A DNA stretch of 16,973 bases from Euryarchaeota archaeon UBA462 (GTDB lineage: Archaea > Thermoplasmatota > Poseidoniia > Poseidoniales > Thalassarchaeaceae), in the NCBI GenBank assembly GCA_002506755.1, contig DAYD01000019.1, positions 1 to 16,973 of the forward strand. The letters run 5' to 3'. Of the stretch, positions 1-6,886 are shown piece after piece; within the stretch, counting starts at the first letter, position 1, and the number at the start of each line of letters is the position of its first letter. The notes under the pieces were generated by a model. It was not told where the DNA came from and ran no database searches. It worked only from the letters and a program-made list of their open reading frames with translations. The translations under genes and the position numbers were made by a program.

Positions 1-1983
1 CCCGTAAGTGTCATCTCCTCCGTCGGCGCAGTCGCCCGGTTGGGCCATGTAAGCGTCGTTCTGGCATGCCAGCTCCGCTGGTTCCTCGGATGCGTTGTAG
101 ATTGAGTAAGAGACTGTGTAGTTGCTCTCGTATTTATCCGTCATGCTCTCTAGAAGGACCCTGATGTACAGGGTGCTGTCTGTGTCCAGATCGTTTGTCC
201 ATGAGTAGGACTCGTTGGTTGCCGCAGCAGCAGGAGAGGTCTCGAATGTGTTGTACGGAGCGCTGTATACAGTGCTTGTACCTCCTGAGCTCGTGACCAT
301 GTACAGGTACAGTGCCAACTCTCCCTCTATCTCGACGGTGTCGTTGAAGTTGTTATCGATTCCCTCGTGCCAGTCTAGGATTACGTGTGCTCCGTGGTAT
401 GCTGGGACATCAAGGGCGAACCAGTCGGTCTCATCATAGCCTGCGCAGAGCATTCCCTCGAATTCTCCGGACCAAGTTCCGTCACCGTCGTTGACGGTGT
501 GGCCCGATACGTCTACGGGCAGGTCGTCTGGCGAGAATGATCCCTCTGTGGCGTCTTCCCCGTTTCCGGTGAAGGAGCCAGAGCCTGGTGCCGAACCGTC
601 ATCTTGGAAGAAGCATGGTGGAGGGGCGCCTGGCTCCGTCTGTAGATCTAGGATGTACCCGGAAGCAGTCCCCGCGTAGTGTTCTACCTCGACGTAGACT
701 GTCGTTGCTGCACCCAGTTGCCCTAGGTCAACAAACTCCGGTTGGCTGAACCACGAGTAGGCCATTAGTCCCGAGAGTCCGTTGGTCATGTCATATGACG
801 AGTAGACGTTTAGTTCTAGATCCGCAGAGTTTTCCCATGATAGCGTTAGGTTGGCCGCATAGTTCTCGGGAATGTAAACCGCGTAGATGTCCGATGTGTC
901 TGTTGAGTCCACGTATCCAGTGGCGCTATCCTCGAACACGAAGTCGGTCGCCGAGAGGAATCCGGAGAAGTTGCCCAATAGTATTCCTACTGTCAGGCCC
1001 ATTCCGCCGTCTCCCCATGTGTCAGTCTTGTCTACGGTGTATGTTCCGGCGTCAGAGTAAGTCGCCAGCCATCCGGTAAAGTAGTCTGGTATAGGGTTCC
1101 AAGAGTCGACTGTGCCATCCGGCTTCGTGACATCGATCGAGGTCTCTGGGGTGCACCAAACGTCGCAGTAAGTGACGACTAGGTCTGCGGAGTTGGTACC
1201 ATCCAGGGTGAAAGTGTCGGATTGGGAATTCCATGATGCCGGCTCATCTGGCATGTCCAGGATTATGTTGTACTGGGGCTCTGTGTGGTCTCCCACGTAG
1301 CCGCCATCGGACGGCCATACTGAGATGTTCATGGTGTATTCGGAGCTTGCTGCTGCGTTGTGGCAGTAGTAGCACCATACTAGAATCCCAGTTGGATCTC
1401 CGGCAATGTCAATGGGTGCGCCGGTGTATGAGGTTGTCCCGATGCCGGACCCATAGCTGCCAATGCCGCCGCCGGCCGAGCTGATTCCGATTTCTCCGAC
1501 TGTGGAGTAGTAGTTGTACCCCCAGTCGTTCGTGTAGTAGTTGGTCATAGACCCGTCTCCGGGCCCGAGTGAGACCATGTATGCCCTGTCCTCATAGAAA
1601 CCGCCTCCAGAGTGGTTCCAGTGTACTGTCACGGACAGACCGAATCCGACGGGCATGTCGATTAGGTACTGATCCTGATTCTCTGCTGCGGATGTGGAGT
1701 AGCCCGTTGCGTCGGACTCGTTACCGTAGAAGGTAACCGTCTCCTCACCTGTCCACGAGAACTCGTCGGTCAGGTTGATGGAGGTGTCCAGGCTGTTTCC
1801 AGCATCGACTCCGTGGCAGGCGTCGTGCCCCAAACAGGGGTCCGTGGACCCTCCGTGGGTCTGGCTCCTCTCCGCTGCTCGGTCGAGCTCTGCTGGGGCA
1901 TCTAGGGCCCCTACCATAGGCAGGCATACCGAGACAATCATTAGCATTGTCAGATTTACTGATCTTGTTGCATTTCCATTCAT
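1..1983 (-). CDS. Secreted PPC-domain-like protein, Cys-rich (C-terminus beyond left edge)
   Basis: The frame is open without a stop from an ATG at 1983 to the window edge (661 codons), so the C-terminus is missing. The N-terminus is a signal peptide: short polar start with one Arg, then a hydrophobic stretch LTMLMIVSVCLPMVGAL, then a charged mature region. The mature part is rich in Gly, Ser, Thr, Tyr and Asp. Two segments match the PPC (bacterial/archaeal pre-peptidase C-terminal) pattern: DTSDIYAVYIPENY followed by LTLSW and DLELNVYSS (about 358-395), and DETDWFALDVPAYHG followed by VILDW (about 515-541). Unlike the PPC part of the neighbouring 1222-aa protein, it has many cysteines (for example WCYYC and TYCDVWC), suggesting disulfides outside the cell. 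The last visible residues, CQNDAY then GDCADGGDD, match the linker that opens each PPC repeat of the neighbour, so another repeat probably starts at the edge. Role unknown; surface binding or adhesion is inferred. Confidence 0.85.
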   Translation of the reverse strand, partial: MNGNATRSVNLTMLMIVSVCLPMVGALDAPAELDRAAERSQTHGGSTDPCLGHDACHGVDAGNSLDTSINLTDEFSWTGEETVTFYGNESDATGYSTSAAENQDQYLIDMPVGFGLSVTVHWNHSGGGFYEDRAYMVSLGPGDGSMTNYYTNDWGYNYYSTVGEIGISSAGGGIGSYGSGIGTTSYTGAPIDIAGDPTGILVWCYYCHNAAASSEYTMNISVWPSDGGYVGDHTEPQYNIILDMPDEPASWNSQSDTFTLDGTNSADLVVTYCDVWCTPETSIDVTKPDGTVDSWNPIPDYFTGWLATYSDAGTYTVDKTDTWGDGGMGLTVGILLGNFSGFLSATDFVFEDSATGYVDSTDTSDIYAVYIPENYAANLTLSWENSADLELNVYSSYDMTNGLSGLMAYSWFSQPEFVDLGQLGAATTVYVEVEHYAGTASGYILDLQTEPGAPPPCFFQDDGSAPGSGSFTGNGEDATEGSFSPDDLPVDVSGHTVNDGDGTWSGEFEGMLCAGYDETDWFALDVPAYHGAHVILDWHEGIDNNFNDTVEIEGELALYLYMVTSSGGTSTVYSAPYNTFETSPAAAATNESYSWTNDLDTDSTLYIRVLLESMTDKYESNYTVSYSIYNASEEPAELACQNDAYMAQPGDCADGGDDTYG

Positions 1984-1987
1984 AGGC

Positions 1988-2026
1988 GTCACTTAGTGAC
2001 TATGACGTCTTATATAGAATATAAAA
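1988..2026 (-). promoter_or_regulatory. Archaeal-type promoter of the left-edge gene, with palindrome at the start site
   Basis: On the minus strand a TTTTATAT box (2019-2026) and a second CTATATAAG box (2009-2017) lie about 40 and 30 bases upstream of the ATG at 1983. With the usual archaeal spacing, transcription would begin around 1988-1997, giving a nearly leaderless mRNA. A perfect 13-base palindrome, GTCACTTAGTGAC (1988-2000), sits just where the start would be and could be an operator. The boxes and palindrome are seen; their use is inferred. Confidence 0.5.
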
Positions 2027-2067
2027 CTCTCCCAAAATGCTCATTTTGACTTAATTTCACTATTCAG

Positions 2068-2090
2068 GTAATTTTTCATATTAAAATTAC
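2068..2090. repeat. AT-rich perfect inverted repeat (8-bp arms)
   Basis: GTAATTTT (2068-2075) and AAAATTAC (2083-2090) are perfect inverted copies separated by 7 bases. The repeat lies 85-107 bases upstream of the left-edge gene. It could be a regulator site or a transcript hairpin; AT-rich sequence also makes chance more likely. Confidence 0.45.
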
Positions 2091-2137
2091 ATATAAGTGA
2101 AAAAAAGTCCGAAATATATCATTTTTTTTATTTGTAA

Positions 2138-2154
2138 TTTCCATTTTATGGAAA
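2138..2154. repeat. Perfect hairpin in the AT-rich gap (7-bp arms)
   Basis: TTTCCAT (2138-2144) and ATGGAAA (2148-2154) pair perfectly around a 3-base loop. An 8-base palindrome TACATGTA follows at 2156-2163. No T-run follows on the minus strand, so it does not look like a terminator for the minus-strand genes; a protein-binding site is possible. Confidence 0.4.
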
Positions 2155-2186
2155 GTACATGTAATTGATATTTGACGATATTCTGG

Positions 2187-2220
2187 TAAAAAAAACACAC
2201 AAAGTGCAAAAAATGCACTT
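2187..2220 (-). terminator. Hairpin plus T-run terminator after the 1222-aa gene
   Basis: On the minus strand, AAGTGCA (2220-2214) and TGCACTT (2208-2202) form a perfect 7-bp stem with a 5-base T loop. A T-rich run ending in eight T (2194-2187 side) follows. It begins 17 bases past the stop codon, as expected for a terminator. A near-identical hairpin follows the 3-hydroxyacyl-CoA dehydrogenase gene. Confidence 0.65.
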
Positions 2221-2236
2221 AACCCCCGTATTGTCT

Positions 2237-5200
2237 TCACCAGTCCTCGAAATAATTGTCGTCTTCGGATTCTTCCCAGGCTCGTTCCTCGTCGAATTCT
2301 TCATCTGTGCCTCTCCTCCCTAGGAAAAATGCTACGGTGCCAGAAATTACCGAGAATACCAGTCCTAGGCCGAGAATAGTTGCTTCGGGGTTTAGCCTCA
2401 TGTGGTCCATCGTTGTGAGCGGGTTGGCGTTGTCCCCGAGACCATCAGAATTTCGGTCCTCCCATTCTTGGGGATCGAATGGAAAATCGTCTTCTAGGTC
2501 AGGGAAACCGTCATTGTCGTCGTCTGGGTCGATTTCGTCGCACGTTCTGTCCCCATCGAAGTCTTCTGGGAACTCTGATGCAACTTGGGGCAGAGTACCG
2601 CAAGTGACCTCGGTGATGTCGGCCCAGCCATCGTCATCATCGTCTGTGTCGGCATTGTCTCCGATACCGTCACCGTCTGTGTCCTTGGTCTCGGATTTGT
2701 CGAATGGGAATTCGTCATCAAAGTCGAGGACTAGGTCGCCATCGTCGTCGTCATCAAGCTGATCGCAGATCGCATCCCCGTCAAAGTCGTCTGGAACAGA
2801 GTTCGAGTCCCGAGGGTCCGTGATGCAAATGCTTTGCTCATCCGAGTCGCTCCATCCGTCGCCATCGTCATCATTGTCAGCGTTTGAGCCAACGTTGTCC
2901 TGGTCGAGGTCATCCCATTCGTTGGGATCGTTTGGGAATGCGTCGTTTGTGTCATCCCAAGCGTCATTGTCGTCGTCGGGGTCGATTATATCGCAAATAC
3001 CGTCATTATCCCAGTCGTCTGGAACTGATTGCAATTGGAACGGGTTTGTCCCGCAGGATGACTCATCCGAGTCGCTCCAACCGTCCCCGTCGTCATCCGT
3101 GTCGGCATTGTCTCCTAAGCCGTCACCATCAAAGTCGGCCCATTCATTTGTGTCAAGTGGGAAGGAGTCGGCGTTGTCCTGGTATCCGTCGTTGTCGTCG
3201 TCGGGATCGGAGTTGTCGCCGATTCCATCTCCATCTGTATCCGTACTCTCGTCCGCTGAGTCCGGGAAAGCGTCGAATTCATTGTCCGTGCCATCCCCAT
3301 CTACATCCCCGTCAAGAGGGTCACAGGTCCCGTCGCCGTCAGTGTCGTCTGGCACAGAAGAGTGGGACAAGGGGTCGGATAGGCAATCAAGCTCGGTTGA
3401 GTCCAAGAAACCGTCCCCGTCGTCGTCACTGTCTGCGTTGTCCCCCGTCCCGTCATAGTCCGTGTCGTTCCACTCCGTCGGGTCATCGTCGAACTCGTCC
3501 TGTGTGTTTTCATATCCGTCTCCGTCGATGTCTTCGTCTAGTATGTCGCATGTCCCATCACCATCGAGGTCATTTGGATAAGAGGCCGAGTCGTTGTGAT
3601 CTGTCCCGCACGAGTGCTCTTCCGTGTCAGTCCAACCGTCATTGTCGTCGTCGGAGTCGGCATTGTCCCCCAACCCGTCACCATCGCTATCCACGGTCTC
3701 GTTGGCGTCCTGCGGAAATGTATCGTTGGCGTTATCCACCCCATCGCCATCGATATCATCATCGATGAAATCGCATATACCATCTCCGTCCGTATCCTCC
3801 GGGATGCTGTTATTGTCATTAGGGTCCGATCCGCACTCGTACTCAACATCATCGTAGTAGCCATCACCATCCGCATCCAGTGAGAATATGCTAAGCGACA
3901 CGTTGTACATCCCACTCATGTAGTATGCGTAGACCTCGATATACGTGTAGTCGCCCCCTACGTTCGAACCGTTGGAAGTGACTGATTGAGGATTGTTGTA
4001 GTATGAGTAGTCCACTAACGAGTTCGATGAGTCGTATAGAGATAGCTCGAAGGATCCTCCGGAGGTGTAGCCGGGGTCAACTTCGACATAGATGCCGTGA
4101 TCAGAGGGCACGTAAACGCCGTACACGTCATAGTAATCTGATCCTGAGTCCGCATATCCTTCCCAAGTCATCCATGTGGGGCTCAATGGGGTGTTGTTGA
4201 CGACCAAAGTTGCGTTGGAAATATCATCACCTGCATCCCCTCCTGAGTATGCGTCATTCTGATTTAGTCCTGGAACGTCGGATTGATTGACGAATGTGAT
4301 GTTGAGGCTGTAATTACCCTCTCCACCGCTCGTCCAAGAGCCAGAATATGACTGCACCAAGACGTAGACGGTGGTGTTACTGACGTTTGTGGACCCGCTA
4401 TCTACCATTTCTGGGTTATCACTGACGCTAGAGTCTATGAGCGACTGGCTGTTGTCGTACAAACCTAAGTCGAAGTTATTCGAGGAAATTGGCCACCAAA
4501 GCTCGACCTCTATAGCTTGACCTGTTGGTACCACGACTTCGTAGAGGTCATTGGTATCCGAGGTGTCTGAAATCCAGCCTTCGTATGATCCGTTGCCTGT
4601 AAGGTACAGAGCAGACGAGAAGCCGTCCCCGGCATCGCCTCCTGAGTTAGCGTCATTCTGATTGTACGCAGGCAGGCTAGACATATCTGCCATGCCTATT
4701 GTGAGATTGTAGTATACGCTAACACCCGAATAGTCGATCACCCTATAGTATACTGTCGTGCCACCCACCGTGGACATGTTTGCCGATACATCCTCGGGAT
4801 TGTTGATCGAGCTTGTGCTACTATCCAGGATGCCACCTGAAGAAGAGTAGAGGTATAGGTCGAGATCGTCTGAACTGTTGCCCCAGGACAAAGACGCCCA
4901 TGTTGTGTAATTTGATGGGATGGCTACCGAGTAGTAGTCGTTCTCGTCCCATGTCTCGTCGACCCATCCTGAAATCGTCGTGGAGTTCCCGGTTGTATTG
5001 ATCGAAAGGGCGGAAGTCATGGTGTCGCCTGCGTCACCCCCTGAGCCAGCGTCGTTCTGGGATGAACCCGGTTGCCCAGATGTGGGGAATAGTGTGACGT
5101 TGAGTGTATAGTTACCCTGTGAAGATCCCGCATAGACCCTAATATAGACGTAGTCACCGGCCACATTGGTTCCGTTTGATGTTACATCGAAGGGAGCGTT

Positions 5201-5905
5201 GTAACCATATTCGTAATCGATGTACGATATTGCTGATGAAATTAGTGACAGTTGAGAATTGGAGGAGTAATTTGGGAAACTCATGGCCACGTGCAGGCCA
5301 CTGTCTGATGGGACTGTTATGTTGTACCAGTCATATAGGTCCCATGCGTCAGATATCCAGCCTTGGACTGTCTGGTTTGTGGAGTTGATGGTTATTGACC
5401 CGGATGGTGAGCTTCCGCTGCCGCCCGCATCGGTTCCTGAACCTGCGTCGTTCTGGGATGGAGACGCATCCGGGAATATCCAGATCTGCAGGGTATACTG
5501 CCCCGAGCCAGAGTACCAATCGACTTCAACATACACAGTCGTACCGCCGACCGATGTCCCATTAGTGGAGGCGGACTCTACCTGGTTAGTGGTATAGCTG
5601 TAATCGATTTGGGATCCTGAGGAATCGTAAATGTAAGGATCAAAGTCTGCGTTGGAAGGTGAGGTAAGTTCCAATGACAGAGCGGTCGAGTTGGGGATAT
5701 TGAAGGAGTAATAGTCTGAGGTGTCGCTTCCCGATGTTAGATTGCCGTAGTACGTTGAGTTTGTAGCGGGTAGTGCGGTAGCCGTTCCTTGGGTGCTACC
5801 CGCATCCCCCCCGGATCCAGCGTCATTAGCGATAGATTGAGCCGAGAAAAGGCTGACAATGACTATGCAAGCCAACAACCTTCCCACGCTGGCCTTACCT
5901 GCCAT
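2237..5905 (-). CDS. Membrane-anchored surface protein with five PPC-like repeats and a TSP3 calcium-binding array
   Basis: The product is 1222 aa. Residues 1-26 are a signal peptide (RLLACIVIVSLFSAQSIA). Five PPC-like beta-sandwich repeats of about 130 aa begin at residues 27, 152, 284, 417 and 550, each opened by NDAxSGGDAG or close to it, with recurrent DxYxVxxP and DLxLYxSS motifs and many N-x-S/T sequons. Residues 677-1162 form a TSP3 array built on DxDGDGxxD, a known calcium-binding pattern, with six Cys-x19-Cys pairs. One membrane helix (about 1174-1197) follows, then a 26-residue tail with 13 acidic residues ending FEDW. The layout is N-terminus out, stiff calcium-dependent stalk, membrane, short cytoplasmic tail. 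The ATG at 5905 is 26 bases from a TATA-like box. PPC domains in other proteins accompany secreted peptidases, and a giant protease lies two genes upstream. Ligand and exact role are unknown; adhesin or stalk is inferred. Confidence 0.9.
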   Translation of the reverse strand: MAGKASVGRLLACIVIVSLFSAQSIANDAGSGGDAGSTQGTATALPATNSTYYGNLTSGSDTSDYYSFNIPNSTALSLELTSPSNADFDPYIYDSSGSQIDYSYTTNQVESASTNGTSVGGTTVYVEVDWYSGSGQYTLQIWIFPDASPSQNDAGSGTDAGGSGSSPSGSITINSTNQTVQGWISDAWDLYDWYNITVPSDSGLHVAMSFPNYSSNSQLSLISSAISYIDYEYGYNAPFDVTSNGTNVAGDYVYIRVYAGSSQGNYTLNVTLFPTSGQPGSSQNDAGSGGDAGDTMTSALSINTTGNSTTISGWVDETWDENDYYSVAIPSNYTTWASLSWGNSSDDLDLYLYSSSGGILDSSTSSINNPEDVSANMSTVGGTTVYYRVIDYSGVSVYYNLTIGMADMSSLPAYNQNDANSGGDAGDGFSSALYLTGNGSYEGWISDTSDTNDLYEVVVPTGQAIEVELWWPISSNNFDLGLYDNSQSLIDSSVSDNPEMVDSGSTNVSNTTVYVLVQSYSGSWTSGGEGNYSLNITFVNQSDVPGLNQNDAYSGGDAGDDISNATLVVNNTPLSPTWMTWEGYADSGSDYYDVYGVYVPSDHGIYVEVDPGYTSGGSFELSLYDSSNSLVDYSYYNNPQSVTSNGSNVGGDYTYIEVYAYYMSGMYNVSLSIFSLDADGDGYYDDVEYECGSDPNDNNSIPEDTDGDGICDFIDDDIDGDGVDNANDTFPQDANETVDSDGDGLGDNADSDDDNDGWTDTEEHSCGTDHNDSASYPNDLDGDGTCDILDEDIDGDGYENTQDEFDDDPTEWNDTDYDGTGDNADSDDDGDGFLDSTELDCLSDPLSHSSVPDDTDGDGTCDPLDGDVDGDGTDNEFDAFPDSADESTDTDGDGIGDNSDPDDDNDGYQDNADSFPLDTNEWADFDGDGLGDNADTDDDGDGWSDSDESSCGTNPFQLQSVPDDWDNDGICDIIDPDDDNDAWDDTNDAFPNDPNEWDDLDQDNVGSNADNDDDGDGWSDSDEQSICITDPRDSNSVPDDFDGDAICDQLDDDDDGDLVLDFDDEFPFDKSETKDTDGDGIGDNADTDDDDDGWADITEVTCGTLPQVASEFPEDFDGDRTCDEIDPDDDNDGFPDLEDDFPFDPQEWEDRNSDGLGDNANPLTTMDHMRLNPEATILGLGLVFSVISGTVAFFLGRRGTDEEFDEERAWEESEDDNYFEDW
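2420..3877 (-). repeat. TSP3 calcium-binding repeat array (six Cys pairs)
   Basis: This is the stretch coding for residues 677-1162. Two module types alternate. One, about 35 aa, reads DxDGDGxCDxxDxDxDGDGxDN and ends FPxDxxE. The other, about 40 aa, reads DxDGDGxGDNADxDDDNDGW and ends ExxCGTDPxxxxSxP. Together they make a super-repeat of about 75 aa (225 bases). The array opens with a partial second-type module. One mid-array module is a hybrid without Cys, and the last modules lose some acidic ligands. The repetition keeps the other frames open as well, producing spurious open frames on both strands. Confidence 0.9.
3878..5827 (-). repeat. Five tandem PPC-like domain repeats
   Basis: The repeats start at codons 27, 152, 284, 417 and 550 and end at 676, giving units of 125, 132, 133, 133 and 127 aa. 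Each begins with NDA followed by SGGDAG or similar and shows D(x)YY/DxYxVxxP, then a hydrophobic strand, DLxLYxSSxxxxD, a (D/E)xVxxN turn, and TxVYxxVxxYSG. The linker is highly conserved while the domain bodies vary, as expected for domain-duplication products. Confidence 0.75.
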
Positions 5906-5936
5906 GATGCTTCCGTGGCTTGGTGTGTATTATAGG
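5903..5936 (-). promoter_or_regulatory. TATA-like box of the 1222-aa gene, likely leaderless
   Basis: TATAATA on the minus strand (5928-5934) is centred 26 bases upstream of the ATG at 5905, the spacing expected from an archaeal TATA box to the transcription start. No Shine-Dalgarno is seen before the ATG. The mRNA would therefore start at or next to the start codon. Confidence 0.5.
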
Positions 5937-5940
5937 TTGG

Positions 5941-5964
5941 CTAAAAATGGTGCAAAAATTGCAC
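5941..5964 (-). terminator. Hairpin plus T-run terminator after the 3-hydroxyacyl-CoA dehydrogenase gene
   Basis: On the minus strand GTGCAA (5964-5959) and TTGCAC (5955-5950) form a perfect 6-bp stem around TTT, followed shortly by a run of five T (5947-5943). It starts about 20 bases past the stop. Its core nearly matches the terminator hairpin of the next gene at 2202-2220. A weak CGGG/CCCG hairpin (5971-5982) lies between it and the stop. Confidence 0.55.
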
Positions 5965-5984
5965 TACATACGGGCATACCCGCT

Positions 5985-6833
5985 TTAGTACTTGTAGAAT
6001 CCTTTGCCTGACTTCCTCCCTATTAGGCCATCTTGCACCATCTGGATCAGCAGGGGTGCGGGAGTGTACTTGTCATCATCGAAGCCTTCTCTCAGCACTT
6101 TCATTATGTGAAGTACGGTGTCGAGACCGATAAGGTCCGCTAGAGCTAGTGGGCCGATAGGGTGATTCATTCCCAGCTTCATAATTCCGTCTATTGCCTC
6201 TGGCTCTGCGACGTTCTCTTGCAGGGCAAGTATAGCTTCGTTTATCATGGGCATTAGTATCCTATTGCTGACGAATCCGGGCGAGTCCCTACAAGATAGT
6301 GGCGTCTTGCCCATGGACTTAGCCACGGAGATCACCTCGTTGCTAACCTCCTGGGTTGTTTCCTTCCCATTAATTATTTCAACTAGCTTCATCACTGGAA
6401 CGGGATTCATGAAGTGCATCCCAATTACTTGTTCTGGACGTGATGTGTGACTGGCAATCTCGTCTATCGATATGCTCGAGGTATTGCTGGCAAGGATAGT
6501 CGTCTCTTTGCAAATCGAGTCTAGGTCAGAGAAGGTTGAAAACTTCAATTCCGGAATTTCCGGTATTGCTTCCACGACTAGGTCACAATCAGCTAGCTTC
6601 TCCAAACCAATCGAGACCTCTATGGAGGACATGGTCAGCTTGGCATCATCCTCTGCCATTTTTCCCTTGGATACGAGTCTTGCCAATGACCTATCGATAG
6701 CCGCCATACCCCTATCCAATAGATCCTGTTTAACATCTACCATTTTTACTTCTAGGCCACTGCTAGCCGCTACTTGCGCTATCCCGTTGCCCATTTGTCC
6801 AGATCCCACTACGCCCAAAGTTTTGATGGCCAT
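5985..6833 (-). CDS. 3-hydroxyacyl-CoA (3-hydroxybutyryl-CoA) dehydrogenase
   Basis: This enzyme oxidises the 3-hydroxy group of (S)-3-hydroxyacyl-CoA to the 3-keto group with NAD+ in beta-oxidation; the reverse reaction serves butyrate or hydroxybutyrate synthesis. The 282 aa match the usual length of the single-domain family. The Rossmann dinucleotide loop GSGQMGNGIAQ is at residues 10-20. The catalytic dyad is H140 in the MHFMNPVPVMKLVE motif and E152, twelve residues on as in the family. SPGFVSNRIL opens the C-terminal dimerisation domain and the protein ends GKGFYKY, a typical family end. The gene starts 53 bases after the protease gene with no strong promoter in between, so co-transcription is possible, and is followed by a hairpin terminator. 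It is a cytoplasmic enzyme placed between two genes for exported proteins. Chain-length preference cannot be read from the sequence. Confidence 0.93.
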   Translation of the reverse strand: MAIKTLGVVGSGQMGNGIAQVAASSGLEVKMVDVKQDLLDRGMAAIDRSLARLVSKGKMAEDDAKLTMSSIEVSIGLEKLADCDLVVEAIPEIPELKFSTFSDLDSICKETTILASNTSSISIDEIASHTSRPEQVIGMHFMNPVPVMKLVEIINGKETTQEVSNEVISVAKSMGKTPLSCRDSPGFVSNRILMPMINEAILALQENVAEPEAIDGIMKLGMNHPIGPLALADLIGLDTVLHIMKVLREGFDDDKYTPAPLLIQMVQDGLIGRKSGKGFYKY

Positions 6834-6886
6834 GCATTAGCGTAAAGAATTTAGGAAATTAGGTTTGGGTTCGAATCTTGTTGAAA

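Larger units (their letters stand above)
1984..2236. other. AT-rich intergenic region without a gene
   Basis: These 253 bases separate the two exported-protein genes and are far richer in A and T than the coding sequence around them. From right to left they hold the terminator hairpin of the 1222-aa gene, two further inverted repeats, an 8-base palindrome, a pair of TATA-like boxes and the start-site palindrome of the left-edge gene. I see no tRNA fold and no convincing small coding frame. Confidence 0.7.

Noticed and set aside
1745..1927. 60-codon open frame on the minus strand near the left-edge gene start
   Set aside because: It overlaps the start region of the left-edge gene in another frame; the reading with a signal peptide and PPC-like domains continues 661 codons, so this is a shadow.
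2256..3915. Several long open frames on both strands over the TSP3 array, up to 294 codons on the plus strand
   Set aside because: They are Ser-, Arg- or Thr-rich readings of the repeated GAT/GAC-GGN codons of the real minus-strand gene; none has a domain, signal peptide or promoter.
6867..6878. GGTTCGAATC between the protease and dehydrogenase genes resembles a tRNA T-loop, suggesting a tRNA fragment or attachment site
   Set aside because: The flanking bases do not form a proper T stem, there is no acceptor, D or anticodon arm, and no integrase gene or matching direct repeat is visible.
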